Shown here: in pieces, positions 50,742-60,421 of the stretch
Position numbering within the stretch: the stretch's first letter is position 1
Layout: each line of letters starts with the position of its first letter
NCBI GenBank assembly: GCA_004134995.1
Contig: REGP01000003.1
Coordinates: 248,001 to 312,000 of the forward strand
Direction: 5' to 3'
Length of the DNA stretch: 64,000 nt
Source of the DNA: Oxalobacteraceae bacterium CAVE-383
Lineage (GTDB): Bacteria; Pseudomonadota; Gammaproteobacteria; Burkholderiales; Burkholderiaceae_D
Program-made: the position numbers and the translations under genes
Notes under the pieces: model-generated
Told to the model about the DNA's origin: nothing
Databases searched by the model: none
Seen by the model: the letters and a program-made list of their open reading frames with translations, nothing else

Positions 50742-51848
50742 ATGTCCTTTCGCAAAGAACCCCAGTACACGCATGGCAGCCTGAGCAAGACCGGCGTCGT
50801 GCTGATCAACCTCGGCACGCCCGACGCGCCCACCGCCGGCGCGGTGCGGCGCTATCTGCGGCAATTCCTGTCCGATCCGCGCGTGGTGGAAATCCCGAAG
50901 GCGGTCTGGTGGTTCATCCTGAACGGCATCATCCTGCCGTTTCGCTCTTCAAAATCGGCCGCCAAATATGCGCTGATCTGGAAGCCGGACGGCTCGCCAT
51001 TGCGCGTGCATACCGAACGCCAGACCGCGGCATTGCGCGCGCGCCTGCTGGAGCGCGGGCATCAGGTGGCCGTCATGCATGCGATGCGCTACGGCAAGCC
51101 GGCCATCGCCGAGGTATTGGATCAATTGAAGCAGGAGGGCTGCGACCGCGTGCTGGTGGTGCCGGCCTATCCGCAATATTCCGGCACCACCACGGCTTCG
51201 ATTTTCGATGCGGTGTTCGATCATTTTGCTACCGTGCGCAATGTGCCGGAGCTGCGTTTCGTGCGCAATTATCACGATCACGAAGGCTATATCCAGGCCC
51301 TGAAAAAATCGGTGCTCGCCCATTGGGAGGCCAACGGCATGCCCGACAAGCTGGTGATGAGCTTTCACGGGGTGCCGAAGCGCACGCTGATGCTGGGCGA
51401 TCCCTACCACTGCGAATGCCTCAAGAGCGCGCGTTTATTGGCGGAGCAGCTTAACCTGACGCAAGACCAGTATTTGGTGACATTCCAGTCGCGCTTCGGC
51501 AAGGCCGAATGGCTGCAGCCATACACCGCGCCGAGCCTGGCCGAGATGGCGAAGCAGGGCGTGGGCCGGGTCGATGTGATGTGTCCGGGATTCATCAGCG
51601 ACTGCCTGGAGACGCTGGAGGAAATTGCGATGGAAGCGAAGGCGGCCTTCCTGCAGGCGGGCGGCAGGGAGTTTCATTTCATTCCATGCCTGAATGAATC
51701 TCCCGAGTGGATCAGCGGGCTGCGCGATATCGTGGAGCAGCAGATGATAGGCTGGCCGACCATGATGTCGGCGGCGGCGCTGGCGGAGCGTGTGCGCGAG
51801 GCGGAGGTATCGCGGCAGGAGGCGTTGCGGGTTGGGGCGCGGGATTAA
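50742..51848 (+). CDS. hemH: Ferrochelatase
   Basis: Inserts ferrous iron into protoporphyrin IX, the last step of haem synthesis. 368 residues from the ATG at 50742 (MSFRKEPQYTHG); the frame is open further upstream without homologous sequence. Landmarks: VVLINLGTPDAPT, the catalytic His in VMSFHGVPKRTL (about 205), YLVTFQSRFGKAEWL and CPGFISDCLETLEEI. It follows recN by 64 bases. A hairpin at 51863-51899 follows the stop. Confidence 0.96.
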   Translation: MSFRKEPQYTHGSLSKTGVVLINLGTPDAPTAGAVRRYLRQFLSDPRVVEIPKAVWWFILNGIILPFRSSKSAAKYALIWKPDGSPLRVHTERQTAALRARLLERGHQVAVMHAMRYGKPAIAEVLDQLKQEGCDRVLVVPAYPQYSGTTTASIFDAVFDHFATVRNVPELRFVRNYHDHEGYIQALKKSVLAHWEANGMPDKLVMSFHGVPKRTLMLGDPYHCECLKSARLLAEQLNLTQDQYLVTFQSRFGKAEWLQPYTAPSLAEMAKQGVGRVDVMCPGFISDCLETLEEIAMEAKAAFLQAGGREFHFIPCLNESPEWISGLRDIVEQQMIGWPTMMSAAALAERVREAEVSRQEALRVGARD

Positions 51849-51862
51849 GGCCGCGGCATAAA

Positions 51863-51899
51863 AAAACGGTTTGGCGCGTGGCGTGCGGCAAACCGTTTT
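51863..51899. terminator. Hairpin between hemH and the Ser-rich ORF, terminator in both directions
   Basis: AAAACGGTTTG and CAAACCGTTTT form an 11-bp stem around a 15-nt loop. On the minus strand a run of seven T follows, so it best fits the end of the transcript from the Ser-rich ORF; on the plus strand only four T follow. Confidence 0.65.
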
Positions 51900-52031
51900 G
51901 GGAGACGCATAAAATGCGATCGGATATTGAGCGCGGTGCTCTGGGGCTGATCGGAAAAAATTGAAAATCGGACCGGCTCCGTCCAGCCCGATTCGAGCCG
52001 GTGTATTCCGGCTTTGATTTCAGTTCAGACG

Positions 52032-53543
52032 CTAGCGATTCGTCGGAGGCTTATCAAAAAAATGCCGAATTGCTCTGCCGGGAAACGACCGGAGCGATAG
52101 CTGCGTCGATGAACCTATCAACGAACGGAAGCCGCGATGAACATTCTGGCTTTGGGCTGGCAGGAAATGGTCCTTCAGATCTGAAATCATTTTCAAGAAA
52201 ACGCGCGGAATATCATTTTCTACTGGGCCCTTTGCGGCGTGTAGCGCTGTCATTTTATCGAAAGTCTGTACTTTCAGATCTTGCATGAAATCAGTGGCAG
52301 TTATGTATTCCTTGCCACTCAGTAATGTCGATGCCGACGTTTCCAGTTGTGTAAAAAAATCTTTTTTCAACACTTTCCCAAAAAAACCTGCGCTAACTGT
52401 GCTGCCATTGATTGAGTGGTGTTGTTTGTCATCCATCGAATCGATCTGCGTCAGTGTCTGATTGATAAATTCGTTGATATCATTTTTGACCAAAACCCGC
52501 GGCAGTGGCGAGTTCACCCGTGCTGCGATGTTGTTCGTGACTGTTGCTGCCTGGTCTTCAAGGGCAGACCTGGGATTCTCCGTCTCCACGAGACGCGGCG
52601 GCTTGGCCGGAGCCATTTGCGCCGACAAGTCTCCGACGCTTTTCGAGCGTTTGAATTTCCGCACGTCGCGATGACCGAAGTCGGAGGGAGCCCCTTCGGA
52701 TAAGGAGTTACTTCTTTCTCGTCGCGTTGCACCGAGGCTGGCGCCAGGATTTTCCGAACCGGACGCGATGCCGTTGTCGGTCTCATCTTGCCGTGATAGC
52801 GGCAATATCTCGCTGTCAGAGATGCGTAATACCGACTTGGGTGACGTTTCAGCCGTTTGAGGCGTTATTGGGGGCGAAGCCGATTCGGACAGAATGGTTT
52901 TTAATTCGGCAAAGAAAGATGCGGCGAGGGGTTGGAGCCATCCTTCTTTTGGAAACTTCTCTCCGAATGTCGCGATTGCGCTACTTACATTGTTGACGAA
53001 GGCTTGCCGTGCTTCGGCATCCTGCGGTAAATCGCCTTGTTTTGGCGCATGATCATTCGTTGCATCTTCAAGCGCTATTCTTGTTTGACGCTTCAATTCG
53101 ACGACAAAAAAAGCCTGATTGAAATCGTATTTCCGGATATCTTCTTGTTCCGTGCCGGCCACGGGAAGGTATCGATCGGCTGTCGATCGCATTTTCCCGG
53201 TGACGTCCTTTAGCCAATTCTTGACGGTTTGTGGCGTTTCCGACTCGACGGCAACCTTCGAAACTGTTTTTGACGCGCCTTGGCGCTCACATGAAGGTGC
53301 CTGCGTGGATGTGGGTGTTGCACGCGCACTGCTCTGGCCAAGGGAAGTTGTCAACCTCGTCGATAGGTTGGATAACAATTTCCCGACTTCTTTTGGTGCG
53401 GCTTTTACATCGACGGAGAGCTTCTCCGATTTCTGGAGTGTCCTTCCGTTATGGACGCGACTCGCGCCGGTATCGGCGGAGGTTTCGCTAACTGGAATGG
53501 AAACATCTGGCGTGGGAACGTAAAACGTTGATTGTGCTTTCAT
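52032..53543 (-). CDS. Ser/Thr-rich orphan protein, possible secreted effector
   Basis: 503 residues with no recognised domain. The first about 110 residues are rich in Ser, Thr and Pro with few bulky residues (VSETSADTGASRV, SARATPTSTQAPSCE) and no Sec signal, as is usual for type III secretion signals. Two more ordered segments follow (about 140-215 with FNQAFFVVELKRQTRIALED; about 330-480 with NEFINQTLTQIDSMD and FFGKVLKKDFFTQLE), joined by a disordered basic linker (RRERSNSLSEGAPSD). Base composition is visibly less GC-rich than the flanking hemH and prmC. AAAAGG lies 7 bases before the ATG. Transfer and secretion are inferences; no secretion genes are in the window. Confidence 0.7.
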   Translation of the reverse strand: MKAQSTFYVPTPDVSIPVSETSADTGASRVHNGRTLQKSEKLSVDVKAAPKEVGKLLSNLSTRLTTSLGQSSARATPTSTQAPSCERQGASKTVSKVAVESETPQTVKNWLKDVTGKMRSTADRYLPVAGTEQEDIRKYDFNQAFFVVELKRQTRIALEDATNDHAPKQGDLPQDAEARQAFVNNVSSAIATFGEKFPKEGWLQPLAASFFAELKTILSESASPPITPQTAETSPKSVLRISDSEILPLSRQDETDNGIASGSENPGASLGATRRERSNSLSEGAPSDFGHRDVRKFKRSKSVGDLSAQMAPAKPPRLVETENPRSALEDQAATVTNNIAARVNSPLPRVLVKNDINEFINQTLTQIDSMDDKQHHSINGSTVSAGFFGKVLKKDFFTQLETSASTLLSGKEYITATDFMQDLKVQTFDKMTALHAAKGPVENDIPRVFLKMISDLKDHFLPAQSQNVHRGFRSLIGSSTQLSLRSFPGRAIRHFFDKPPTNR

Positions 53544-53633
53544 ATCGGGACCTTTTATCGTGAGGCATTCTGTAAGTTCCTCAACATATTAGGTTCGCCG
53601 ATCAATCAATCCAATCGGATGTGTCCGAAATTG

Positions 53634-54470
53634 CTACGGATGCAGATGCCCCCCGCTCACCCGTTCAATCCCCGCCAGATCGCGCCAGCTTCGCACTTCC
53701 CTGAATCCCTGCAATTCCAGCAATTCCCGCACCGCCGCAGCCTGATCATAGCCATGTTCCATCAGCAGCCATCCGCCCGCACGCAGATGCGCCGGCGCGC
53801 CGGCAATGATGGTGCGCAGCGCGGACAGGCCGTCGCCGTGGTCGGTCAGGGCATTGACCGGCTCGAAGCGCAGATCGCCTTGCGCCAGATGGGTGTCGCC
53901 GGCCACGATATAGGGCGGGTTGGCAACGATGACGTCGAACGATTGCGGTTCGTTTTGCGCGGGCTGTTCACCCAGGGCGCGGTACCAGTCGCTTTCGATG
54001 AAACGTATCGGAGACATTCGCCGCCCCGCGTTTTCGGCGGCGACCGCCAATGCCGCCGGGCTGACGTCGAGCGCCGTGACCTCGGCGTCCGGCCGTTCAT
54101 GCGCGATCGCCACGGCAATCGCGCCGGAGCCGGTACCCATGTCCAGCACGCGGCCGCCGGCCGGCAAACGGGCCAGCGCCAGTTCGACCAGCAATTCGGT
54201 TTCGGGACGGGGAATCAATACATCCGGGGTGACGCGCAGCATCAATCCGTAGAATTCGCGCTGCCCGGTCAGATAGGCGATCGGCTCGCCTTGCTGGCGG
54301 CGCCGGATCAATTGCTGCAAGGTTTCGGACTGCGCCGGCGTCAAAACTTGTTCGTCATGCGTGATCAACTGCATGCGCGACAGGCCGGTCACGTGGCTCA
54401 GCAGAATGCGCGTTTCCAGCGCATCCAGCGGCGATTGGCGCTGCAGCGCCGCGATGCTGGCGGCGTTCAA
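53634..54470 (-). CDS. prmC: Peptide chain release factor N5-glutamine methyltransferase PrmC
   Basis: Methylates the Gln of the GGQ motif in release factors RF1 and RF2. 278 residues when started at the TTG at 54470, which overlaps the dsbB stop as TTGA; this matches the usual length and no ATG fits. Motifs: N-terminal helical domain (ALETRILLSHVTGL), SAM site LDMGTGSGAIAVAIA (about 115) and the catalytic VANPPYI (about 185). Its substrate gene prfA lies two genes upstream in the same direction. Confidence 0.95.
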   Translation of the reverse strand: MNAASIAALQRQSPLDALETRILLSHVTGLSRMQLITHDEQVLTPAQSETLQQLIRRRQQGEPIAYLTGQREFYGLMLRVTPDVLIPRPETELLVELALARLPAGGRVLDMGTGSGAIAVAIAHERPDAEVTALDVSPAALAVAAENAGRRMSPIRFIESDWYRALGEQPAQNEPQSFDVIVANPPYIVAGDTHLAQGDLRFEPVNALTDHGDGLSALRTIIAGAPAHLRAGGWLLMEHGYDQAAAVRELLELQGFREVRSWRDLAGIERVSGGHLHP

Positions 54471-54940
54471 CGGCGCTTGAGTACCGCGCGGCCGAGGTTC
54501 AGCGCCAGCAGCAGGAACCAGATCAGCGACCATTGCGGGATCGACAGGCCCAGCACCGGCGGATAGGGCGTGGCGCACAGGCCGTCGGCGGTGAACAGGA
54601 ACGGCAGCAGTTTGGCGGTGGGGATATGGTTCAGCGCGGTTTCCAGCGGATCGATGCCGCAGGATGTGCCCGGATGCGCCATTACCCACAGATGCCAGCT
54701 GGCGACGCCGGCGCCGGCGATTGCAGCCAGCGTCGCCAGCGCCGCGCCGAAGCGCAATACCGCCGCCGGCAGCAGGGCGAACACGATGCAGATCACGGCG
54801 ATGGCGGCGAAGGCATAGCGCTGGATGATGCACAGCGGGCAGGGCTGCATGTGCTCGACATATTGCAGATACAGGGCCGCGCCGAGCAGGGCGATGCAGA
54901 TGAGGGCGGCGAACAGCAGCAGAGATTTGGAAAGTTTCAT
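54467..54940 (-). CDS. dsbB: Disulfide bond formation protein B
   Basis: Inner-membrane quinone reductase that reoxidises DsbA. 157 residues from the ATG at 54940 (MKLSKSLLLFAAL); an in-frame start at 55003 adds an unlikely hydrophilic extension. Four membrane helices; the first active pair is CPLC in EHMQPCPLCIIQRYAF, the second pair is in PGTSCGIDPLE and ADGLCATP. It sits between prfA and prmC, which are usually adjacent, so it is probably an insertion in an otherwise conserved order. Confidence 0.94.
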   Translation of the reverse strand: MKLSKSLLLFAALICIALLGAALYLQYVEHMQPCPLCIIQRYAFAAIAVICIVFALLPAAVLRFGAALATLAAIAGAGVASWHLWVMAHPGTSCGIDPLETALNHIPTAKLLPFLFTADGLCATPYPPVLGLSIPQWSLIWFLLLALNLGRAVLKRR

Positions 54941-55015
54941 GGTTGAATGATGACTCTTTTTGTTGTGATCGGATGGGCCTTGAAGGATAGCGGATCGTAG
55001 CACGGCGGCGGCGTT

Positions 55016-56098
55016 CTAGCTCTCATCTCCCAGCGCGGCCAGCAATTCGGCCTGATGCTCGGCCACCAGTGCGTTGGTCAGTTCTTCCAGATCGCCGTCC
55101 ATGATGAAATCGAGCTTGTACAGCGTCAGATTGATGCGGTGGTCGGTCATGCGGCCCTGCGGGAAATTATAGGTGCGGATGCGCTCGCTGCGGTCGCCCG
55201 AGCCGATCAGCGATTTGCGCGTCGCGGCTTCCTGCGATTGCTGCTCGCGCAGCTGCACGTCCTTGATGCGCGCGGCCAGCACTTTCAGCGCCGAGGCTTT
55301 GTTCTTGTGCTGGCTGCGGTCGTCCTGGCATTCAACCACGATGCCGGTCGGGATATGCGTGATGCGCACCGCCGAATCGGTCTTGTTGATGTGCTGGCCG
55401 CCGGCGCCGGAGGCGCGGTAGGTATCGATGCGCAGGTCTGCCGGATTGATGTTGACGTCTTCGACTTCGTCGGCTTCCGGCATTACCGCCACGGTGCAGG
55501 CCGAGGTATGGATGCGGCCCTGGGTTTCGGTTTGCGGCACGCGCTGCACGCGGTGGCCGCCCGATTCGAACTTCAGCCTGGAGTAGGCGCCGAAGCCGAC
55601 CAGCCGCACGATGACTTCCTTGTAGCCGCCGATTTCCGACGGCGATTCCGACACCATTTCCACCTGCCAGCGGTTGCGCTCGGCGAAACGCGTGTACATG
55701 CGCAGCAGATCGCCGGCGAACAGCGCCGACTCGTCGCCGCCGGTGCCGGCGCGGATTTCGAGGAAGATATTGCGTTCGTCGTTCGGATCTTTCGGCAGCA
55801 GCATCTTTTGCAGATCGATCTCGAACTGGGCGATGCGCGCCTTGGCGTCGGCGATTTCGTCCAACGCGAAATCCTTCATTTCCGGATCGGACAGCATGTC
55901 CTGCGCGGCGACGGCGTCATCATTGGCTTGCTTATAAGTGTTGTACAGGGTTACCAGCGGTCCGAGTTCGGCGTGTTCGCGCGTCATCTTGCGGTAGTTG
56001 TCCATATTGGCGGTCGCGTCTTCCTGCATCAGCAGGTCGTTGAGCTCTTGCAGCCGTTCGGTGAGCTGGTCGAGTTTGGCGAGCATCGAAGGTTTCAT
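55016..56098 (-). CDS. prfA: Peptide chain release factor 1
   Basis: Recognises UAA and UAG stop codons and triggers peptide release. 360 residues from the ATG at 56098 ([12 protein letters not shown]), the exact length of E. coli RF1. The GGQ motif is in [15 protein letters not shown] (about 235) and the PxT-type anticodon loop lies in the region around [16 protein letters not shown]. It follows hemA by about 100 bases, as in E. coli. Confidence 0.97.
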   Translation of the reverse strand: MKPSMLAKLDQLTERLQELNDLLMQEDATANMDNYRKMTREHAELGPLVTLYNTYKQANDDAVAAQDMLSDPEMKDFALDEIADAKARIAQFEIDLQKMLLPKDPNDERNIFLEIRAGTGGDESALFAGDLLRMYTRFAERNRWQVEMVSESPSEIGGYKEVIVRLVGFGAYSRLKFESGGHRVQRVPQTETQGRIHTSACTVAVMPEADEVEDVNINPADLRIDTYRASGAGGQHINKTDSAVRITHIPTGIVVECQDDRSQHKNKASALKVLAARIKDVQLREQQSQEAATRKSLIGSGDRSERIRTYNFPQGRMTDHRINLTLYKLDFIMDGDLEELTNALVAEHQAELLAALGDES

Positions 56099-56201
56099 CG
56101 TGTCCTGAATTTCAAAAAGGGAGATTGGCGCAATTGGTGCGGACAGCGCGGCGTCGCATGGACGGCGCGCAAACAATGGGAAGGTGTTGCGGCGGGGGCC
56201 G

Positions 56202-57509
56202 CTAACGCTTGGTGCGGAACAACTGCGGCAGCAGTGCCGCCAGGCGCGCGCGTTCGTCGCCCTGGGCGTGATGCAGGGCCTGTTGCGGGCCGTGCAGGAA
56301 TTTTGCGGTGAGGCCGCGCGACAGTGCTTCCAGCACCGCTTCGGCGTCGTCGCCGCGCAGCAGCATCTTGCGGGCGCGGTCGAGTTCGGCCAGGCGCAGG
56401 GTTTCGCCGCTTTCCTGCAAGTCCTGGATCAGCGGCACCACGGTGCGGCTGTCGACCCAGTGCATGAAGGACTGCACGCGCGTTTCGATGATCGATTCGG
56501 CCTGGGCCACCGCGGCCTGCCGGTTTTCCATGCCGCTCTGGATCACGGCGCCGAGATCGTCGACGGTGTACAGGAAAACGTCGTCCAGCCGGCTGACTTC
56601 GGATTCGATATCGCGCGGCACCGCCAGATCGACCATGAACATCGGTTTATGGCGGCGCGCCTTGACCGCGCGCTCGACCAGGCCCAGGCCGATGATCGGC
56701 AGCGACGAGGCCGTGCAGGAAATCACGATGTCGAATTCATGCAGGCGGGCCGGCAGATCGGCCAGCCGCATCGCCTGGCCGTTGAAGCGGTGCGCCAGGG
56801 CCTGGCCGCGCTCCATGGTGCGGTTGGCGACGGTCAGCGATTTCGGATTCTGCGCGGCGAAATGCGTGGCGCACAGCTCGATCATTTCGCCGGCGCCGAT
56901 GCACAGCACGTTCTGGCCGGCGAGGGTATCGAAAATCCGTTCCGACAGGCGCACGGCGGCGGCGGCCATCGATACGCTGTGCGCGCCGATTTCGGTGGTC
57001 GAACGCACTTCCTTGGCGACCGCGAAGGTGCGCTGGAACAGTTGATGCAGATAGGTGCCGAGGCCGCCGGCGGCGTCGGCCATGCGCACGGCGTCTTTCA
57101 TTTGCCCAAGGATCTGCGGTTCGCCAAGCACCATCGAATCCAGCCCCGAGGCGACGCGGAAGGCGTGGCGCACCGCGTTGTCCTGCGGCAGGGCGTACAG
57201 GAACGGGCGCAATTGCGCGTAGGGCAGCTTGTGGTAATCGGCCAGGAAATGCGCGGTGCTGTCGATCGAGGCTTCGATGTCGCCGAGGCCGCCGCCGCCG
57301 CGGTTGGCCGCATACAGTTCGGTGCGGTTGCAGGTCGACAGCAGCGCCGCTTCGCCAAGGTATGCATGAGCGGCGTTGGCGTCTTCGCGGCCGAACCAGG
57401 CGCGCGCGGCGGCGATTGCGCGGCCGATGTCTTCGGTCGGAAACGCCACTTTTTCGCGCAGGTCGACCGGCGCGGTTGTGTGGTTGAGTCCGACGGCGAG
57501 CAGATGCAT
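56202..57509 (-). CDS. hemA: Glutamyl-tRNA reductase
   Basis: First step of the C5 pathway of tetrapyrrole synthesis: reduces glutamyl-tRNA to glutamate-1-semialdehyde. 435 residues from the ATG at 57509 ([14 protein letters not shown]). The catalytic Cys is in [11 protein letters not shown] (about 52); [15 protein letters not shown], the NADPH domain [15 protein letters not shown] and the C-terminal dimerisation region follow. A dyad and a TATAAT lie upstream (57522-57554). Confidence 0.97.
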   Translation of the reverse strand: MHLLAVGLNHTTAPVDLREKVAFPTEDIGRAIAAARAWFGREDANAAHAYLGEAALLSTCNRTELYAANRGGGGLGDIEASIDSTAHFLADYHKLPYAQLRPFLYALPQDNAVRHAFRVASGLDSMVLGEPQILGQMKDAVRMADAAGGLGTYLHQLFQRTFAVAKEVRSTTEIGAHSVSMAAAAVRLSERIFDTLAGQNVLCIGAGEMIELCATHFAAQNPKSLTVANRTMERGQALAHRFNGQAMRLADLPARLHEFDIVISCTASSLPIIGLGLVERAVKARRHKPMFMVDLAVPRDIESEVSRLDDVFLYTVDDLGAVIQSGMENRQAAVAQAESIIETRVQSFMHWVDSRTVVPLIQDLQESGETLRLAELDRARKMLLRGDDAEAVLEALSRGLTAKFLHGPQQALHHAQGDERARLAALLPQLFRTKR

Positions 57510-57521
57510 TTGAATATGGGG

Positions 57522-57554
57522 AATAACGGTCAAATATGACAGGCCGTTATTATA
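57522..57554 (-). promoter_or_regulatory. -10 element and overlapping dyad upstream of hemA
   Basis: A perfect TATAAT on the minus strand (57554-57549) overlaps the arm of an inverted repeat AATAACGG (57522-57529)/CCGTTATT (57544-57551). No good -35 hexamer is seen. The dyad could be an operator or a leader hairpin. Confidence 0.45.
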
Positions 57555-57624
57555 CCGTCAGGCGGGGACAAGGCATTGGCGTGCGCGCAACAGTTAAAAA
57601 TTGCAAAAAGACAATATTTTTACG

Positions 57625-58317
57625 TTAATTCGCCTTGAACCCGCCGATTTGCTCCAGCTGGTAGCCGAAACCATATACCGGCGTCAGGCGGAAGCCGTAT
57701 TCCGGCTTCAATTGCAGCTTGTTGCGCACGCGGGAAATATGCGTATCCACGGTGCGCGACGGCAGTTCGTCGTCGTCGCCGCCGTGCGACCAGATGGTGT
57801 CCTGGATATAGGCGCGCGACAGGGGCCGGCCCAGATTGCCGAACAGCAGCAGCGCCAGCTCGAATTCCTTTTGCGTCGTTTCGATCTCGACGCCCCGATG
57901 CGTGATGCGGTTCGACGGCGTTTCGAAGACATATTGCCCGAAGCGGATCTGCTGCTGATCCCGGTAATCGGGATAGGCGCGCCGCAGCAGTATCTGCACG
58001 CGCAATTGCACTTCGTTGACGCGCAGCGGTTTCAGGAGATAGTCGCCGGCGCCGGCGCGCAATGCGCTTGCCAGCGCCGCCGCCTCGTTGCGCGCCGCGC
58101 ACAGCAGCACCGGCAAGCCGGCCGCCAGCAATGCGGCCCAGGCGTCGGCATGGGCTTGCATGGCATGCAGGTCGAGCAGCAGCAGATCGGCCGCCTCGCG
58201 GGGATGCGGAAGGTCGGCCGGATGGCGGATGGGAAAACAGCGGTAGTGCGCCAGCGCGCCGGTCAGCTGCGCCAGTTGCCCGGCGTCGCTGGCGAGGATG
58301 GCGATCCTCTGCGGCAT
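57625..58317 (-). CDS. OmpR/PhoB-type response regulator
   Basis: 230 residues. The receiver domain (about 1-115) keeps the phospho-acceptor Asp in LLLLDLHAM and the Lys in LLKPLRV, but the N-terminal acidic pair is reduced to a single Asp (ILASDAG), so phosphorylation may be weak or absent. The C-terminal winged-helix domain (about 130-225; THRGVEIETTQKEFELALLL, SRTVDTHISRVRNKL) is standard. No sensor kinase is next to it. It starts 17 bases after minE, so it is the fourth gene of the min operon. Confidence 0.92.
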   Translation of the reverse strand: MPQRIAILASDAGQLAQLTGALAHYRCFPIRHPADLPHPREAADLLLLDLHAMQAHADAWAALLAAGLPVLLCAARNEAAALASALRAGAGDYLLKPLRVNEVQLRVQILLRRAYPDYRDQQQIRFGQYVFETPSNRITHRGVEIETTQKEFELALLLFGNLGRPLSRAYIQDTIWSHGGDDDELPSRTVDTHISRVRNKLQLKPEYGFRLTPVYGFGYQLEQIGGFKAN

Positions 58318-58334
58318 GATTTCGGCCTGCGGCC

Positions 58335-58604
58335 TTAGTGCGGCGCTTCGGTGTCGGGCAGCACGACGTTGACGTCGAGCACTTCCAGATTGCCCTGGCG
58401 ATCAAGAGAGATCTTGATGTCGTCCGGATTGACCTTGGTGTATTTCGAAATCACGTCCAGCAATTCCTTGTGCAGCGCAGGCAGGAAGTCGTTGCCCGAT
58501 CCCTGCCGTCCGCCGCGTTCGCGCGCGATGATGATTTGCAGCCGTTCCTTGGCCGCGACCGCCGTTTTCGTTTTTGGGGGGAAGAGGAATGAAAGCAGGG
58601 CCAT
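58335..58604 (-). CDS. minE: Cell division topological specificity factor MinE
   Basis: 89 residues, typical. Stimulates the MinD ATPase and drives pole-to-pole oscillation. The start [22 protein letters not shown] carries the membrane-binding and anti-MinCD helix; the C-terminal dimerisation domain includes [17 protein letters not shown] and [11 protein letters not shown]. The start codon is 1 base after the minD stop. Confidence 0.95.
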   Translation of the reverse strand: MALLSFLFPPKTKTAVAAKERLQIIIARERGGRQGSGNDFLPALHKELLDVISKYTKVNPDDIKISLDRQGNLEVLDVNVVLPDTEAPH

Positions 58605-58605
58605 A

Positions 58606-59421
58606 TTATTTACCTCCGAACAGACGCTGCAGCAGACCCTGTTTTTCGACCGTGATGAAACGCAGCGGCACATCTTCGCCGAGGAAGCGCGAGACCAGGT
58701 CCTGATAGGCCTGGGAGACGTCGCTGTCCTTGATGTGGATTGCCGGATTGCCCTGGTTGGAAGCGTGCAGCACGGTTTCCGATTCCGGAATGATGCCCAC
58801 CAGCGGGATGCGCAGGATTTCCTGGACATCGGTATACGACAGCATTTCGCCGGCTTCGACGCGCTTGGGCGAATAGCGGGTAATCAGCAGATGTTCCTTG
58901 ACCGGTTCGCCGCCGCTGAGCGCGCGCCGCGATTTGGCCTGGATGATGCCGAGGATGCGGTCGGAATCGCGCACCGAGGACACTTCCGGATTGGTGACCA
59001 CGATGGCTTCGTCGGCGAAGGTCAGCGCCATCACGGCGCCGTGTTCGATGCCGGCCGGCGAATCGCAGATGATGTATTCGAAATCCATCTTGGCCAGGTC
59101 GCCCAGCACGCGCTCGACGCCTTCTTCGGAGAGGGCGTCCTTGTCGCGCGTCTGCGAGGCCGGCAGGATGAACAGATTGTCGCAGTGCTTGTCCTTGATC
59201 AGGGCCTGGTTCAGCGTGGCTTCCTGGTTGACGACGTTGATCAGGTCGTACACCACGCGGCGTTCGCAGCCCATGATCAGATCCAGATTGCGCAGGCCCA
59301 CATCGAAGTCGATGACGACGGTTTTATGTCCGCGCATGGCCAGGCCGGATGCGAAACTGGCGCTCGACGTGGTTTTGCCGACGCCGCCTTTACCGGATGT
59401 CACAACGATGATTTTTGCCAC
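58606..59421 (-). CDS. minD: Septum-site determining ATPase MinD
   Basis: Membrane-bound ATPase that positions MinC. 271 residues. The deviant Walker A is [14 protein letters not shown] (about 7-20), with [14 protein letters not shown] as switch and [11 protein letters not shown] as Walker B; the amphipathic membrane-targeting helix lies at the end ([11 protein letters not shown]). It follows minC by 50 bases. Confidence 0.97.
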   Translation of the reverse strand: MAKIIVVTSGKGGVGKTTSSASFASGLAMRGHKTVVIDFDVGLRNLDLIMGCERRVVYDLINVVNQEATLNQALIKDKHCDNLFILPASQTRDKDALSEEGVERVLGDLAKMDFEYIICDSPAGIEHGAVMALTFADEAIVVTNPEVSSVRDSDRILGIIQAKSRRALSGGEPVKEHLLITRYSPKRVEAGEMLSYTDVQEILRIPLVGIIPESETVLHASNQGNPAIHIKDSDVSQAYQDLVSRFLGEDVPLRFITVEKQGLLQRLFGGK

Positions 59422-59471
59422 AAAGAGCTCCTTGATTTTGACTGTGTATTTTGCGTATCTTGACTATGCAT

Positions 59472-60239
59472 CTAGGTATTCTTGATCGCCAGCATATCGA
59501 GCCGGTCACCGCTGAGCCTGACCTGCACCGGCTTGTTCGCCAGTTCCGGCGGCAGGTCTTTTTCAAACGTGCGATAGACTCCCGCGATCGAGATCAGTTC
59601 GGCTTCCATGCTGGTGGTGAAGATGCGCGCATCGGCATTGCCGCTGGCGCCGGCCAGCGCGCGGCCGCGCAGTGGCGCATACACATGGATGCTGCCGTCG
59701 GCGATGATTTCGGCGCCGTTGTTGACCGCGGCCATGACGACCAGGTCGGCGCCGCGCGCGTAGATGCGCGTGCCGGCGCGCACCGGCGTGTCGATGATCA
59801 TGGTGCTTTGGGTTTGCGTTTGCTGTTGCGGCGGCGCTGTTGCTGGAGCAGGCGCTGCCGCGGTTGCGCGGGCCGGCGCGGCGGGTCTGGATTCGGCCGC
59901 CTCCGGTTCGGCCGGCGGCGCCTTGACTGCGCCGTCGGCGATGCTCAGGCCGTGCGCGACGATGCCCGCGTGCATTTCCGGCGGCGCGTGGCGCACCGCC
60001 ACCGCGTTCAGCCGATAGGTCTTGAACACCGCGATCAGCGCGGGCCAGTCGATCTCGGCGCCGGCCGGCAGGGAAGCGATATCGAGAACCGCGAACTCGT
60101 CTTCGAAGAAATCGGATGCGCCGCCGGTCATTTCCCTGAGCGCCTTGTCGATCTCGGCCGGCGCGCTTTCATGCAGCAACGCGGAAATGGCGACCACGGT
60201 AGAAATTTTTATTTCAATCGGTTTGCGGTTTTTTTGCAT
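59472..60239 (-). CDS. minC: Septum-site determining protein MinC
   Basis: Inhibits FtsZ polymerisation away from midcell. 255 residues from the ATG at 60239 ([13 protein letters not shown]). N-terminal FtsZ-binding domain (about 1-105), an unusually long Ala/Pro/Gln linker (about 112-150), and the C-terminal beta-helix ([38 protein letters not shown]) that binds MinD. First gene of minCDE-response regulator. Confidence 0.95.
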   Translation of the reverse strand: MQKNRKPIEIKISTVVAISALLHESAPAEIDKALREMTGGASDFFEDEFAVLDIASLPAGAEIDWPALIAVFKTYRLNAVAVRHAPPEMHAGIVAHGLSIADGAVKAPPAEPEAAESRPAAPARATAAAPAPATAPPQQQTQTQSTMIIDTPVRAGTRIYARGADLVVMAAVNNGAEIIADGSIHVYAPLRGRALAGASGNADARIFTTSMEAELISIAGVYRTFEKDLPPELANKPVQVRLSGDRLDMLAIKNT

Positions 60240-60266
60240 AAATAATACTGCGTTGAATACGTGAGG

Positions 60267-60294
60267 GCATTGTGCATTGTGCATCGGGCATTGC
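60267..60294. repeat. Four 7-bp tandem units in the minC leader
   Basis: GCATTGT, GCATTGT, GCATCGG, GCATTGC in succession, in the predicted 5' untranslated region of minC. Confidence 0.7.
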
Positions 60295-60326
60295 AGGACC
60301 AGACGCCGATGCGTGTCGATCGCCGC

Positions 60327-60332
60327 ATTATA
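60327..60332 (-). promoter_or_regulatory. -10 element of the min operon
   Basis: Perfect TATAAT on the minus strand, about 80 bases upstream of the minC start. No clear -35 at the right spacing was found. The gene-free stretch 60240-60647 holds this, a heptamer repeat, two DnaA-box-like sites and a hairpin element. Confidence 0.4.
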
Positions 60333-60421
60333 CAATCACGTTGCGCCGCATTCGCAGATATCGCGCCGCGCTTGCGCATATTATGCGGAAGGGTTTGCCC
60401 CGCGCCGCAATCGGGCCGGAG

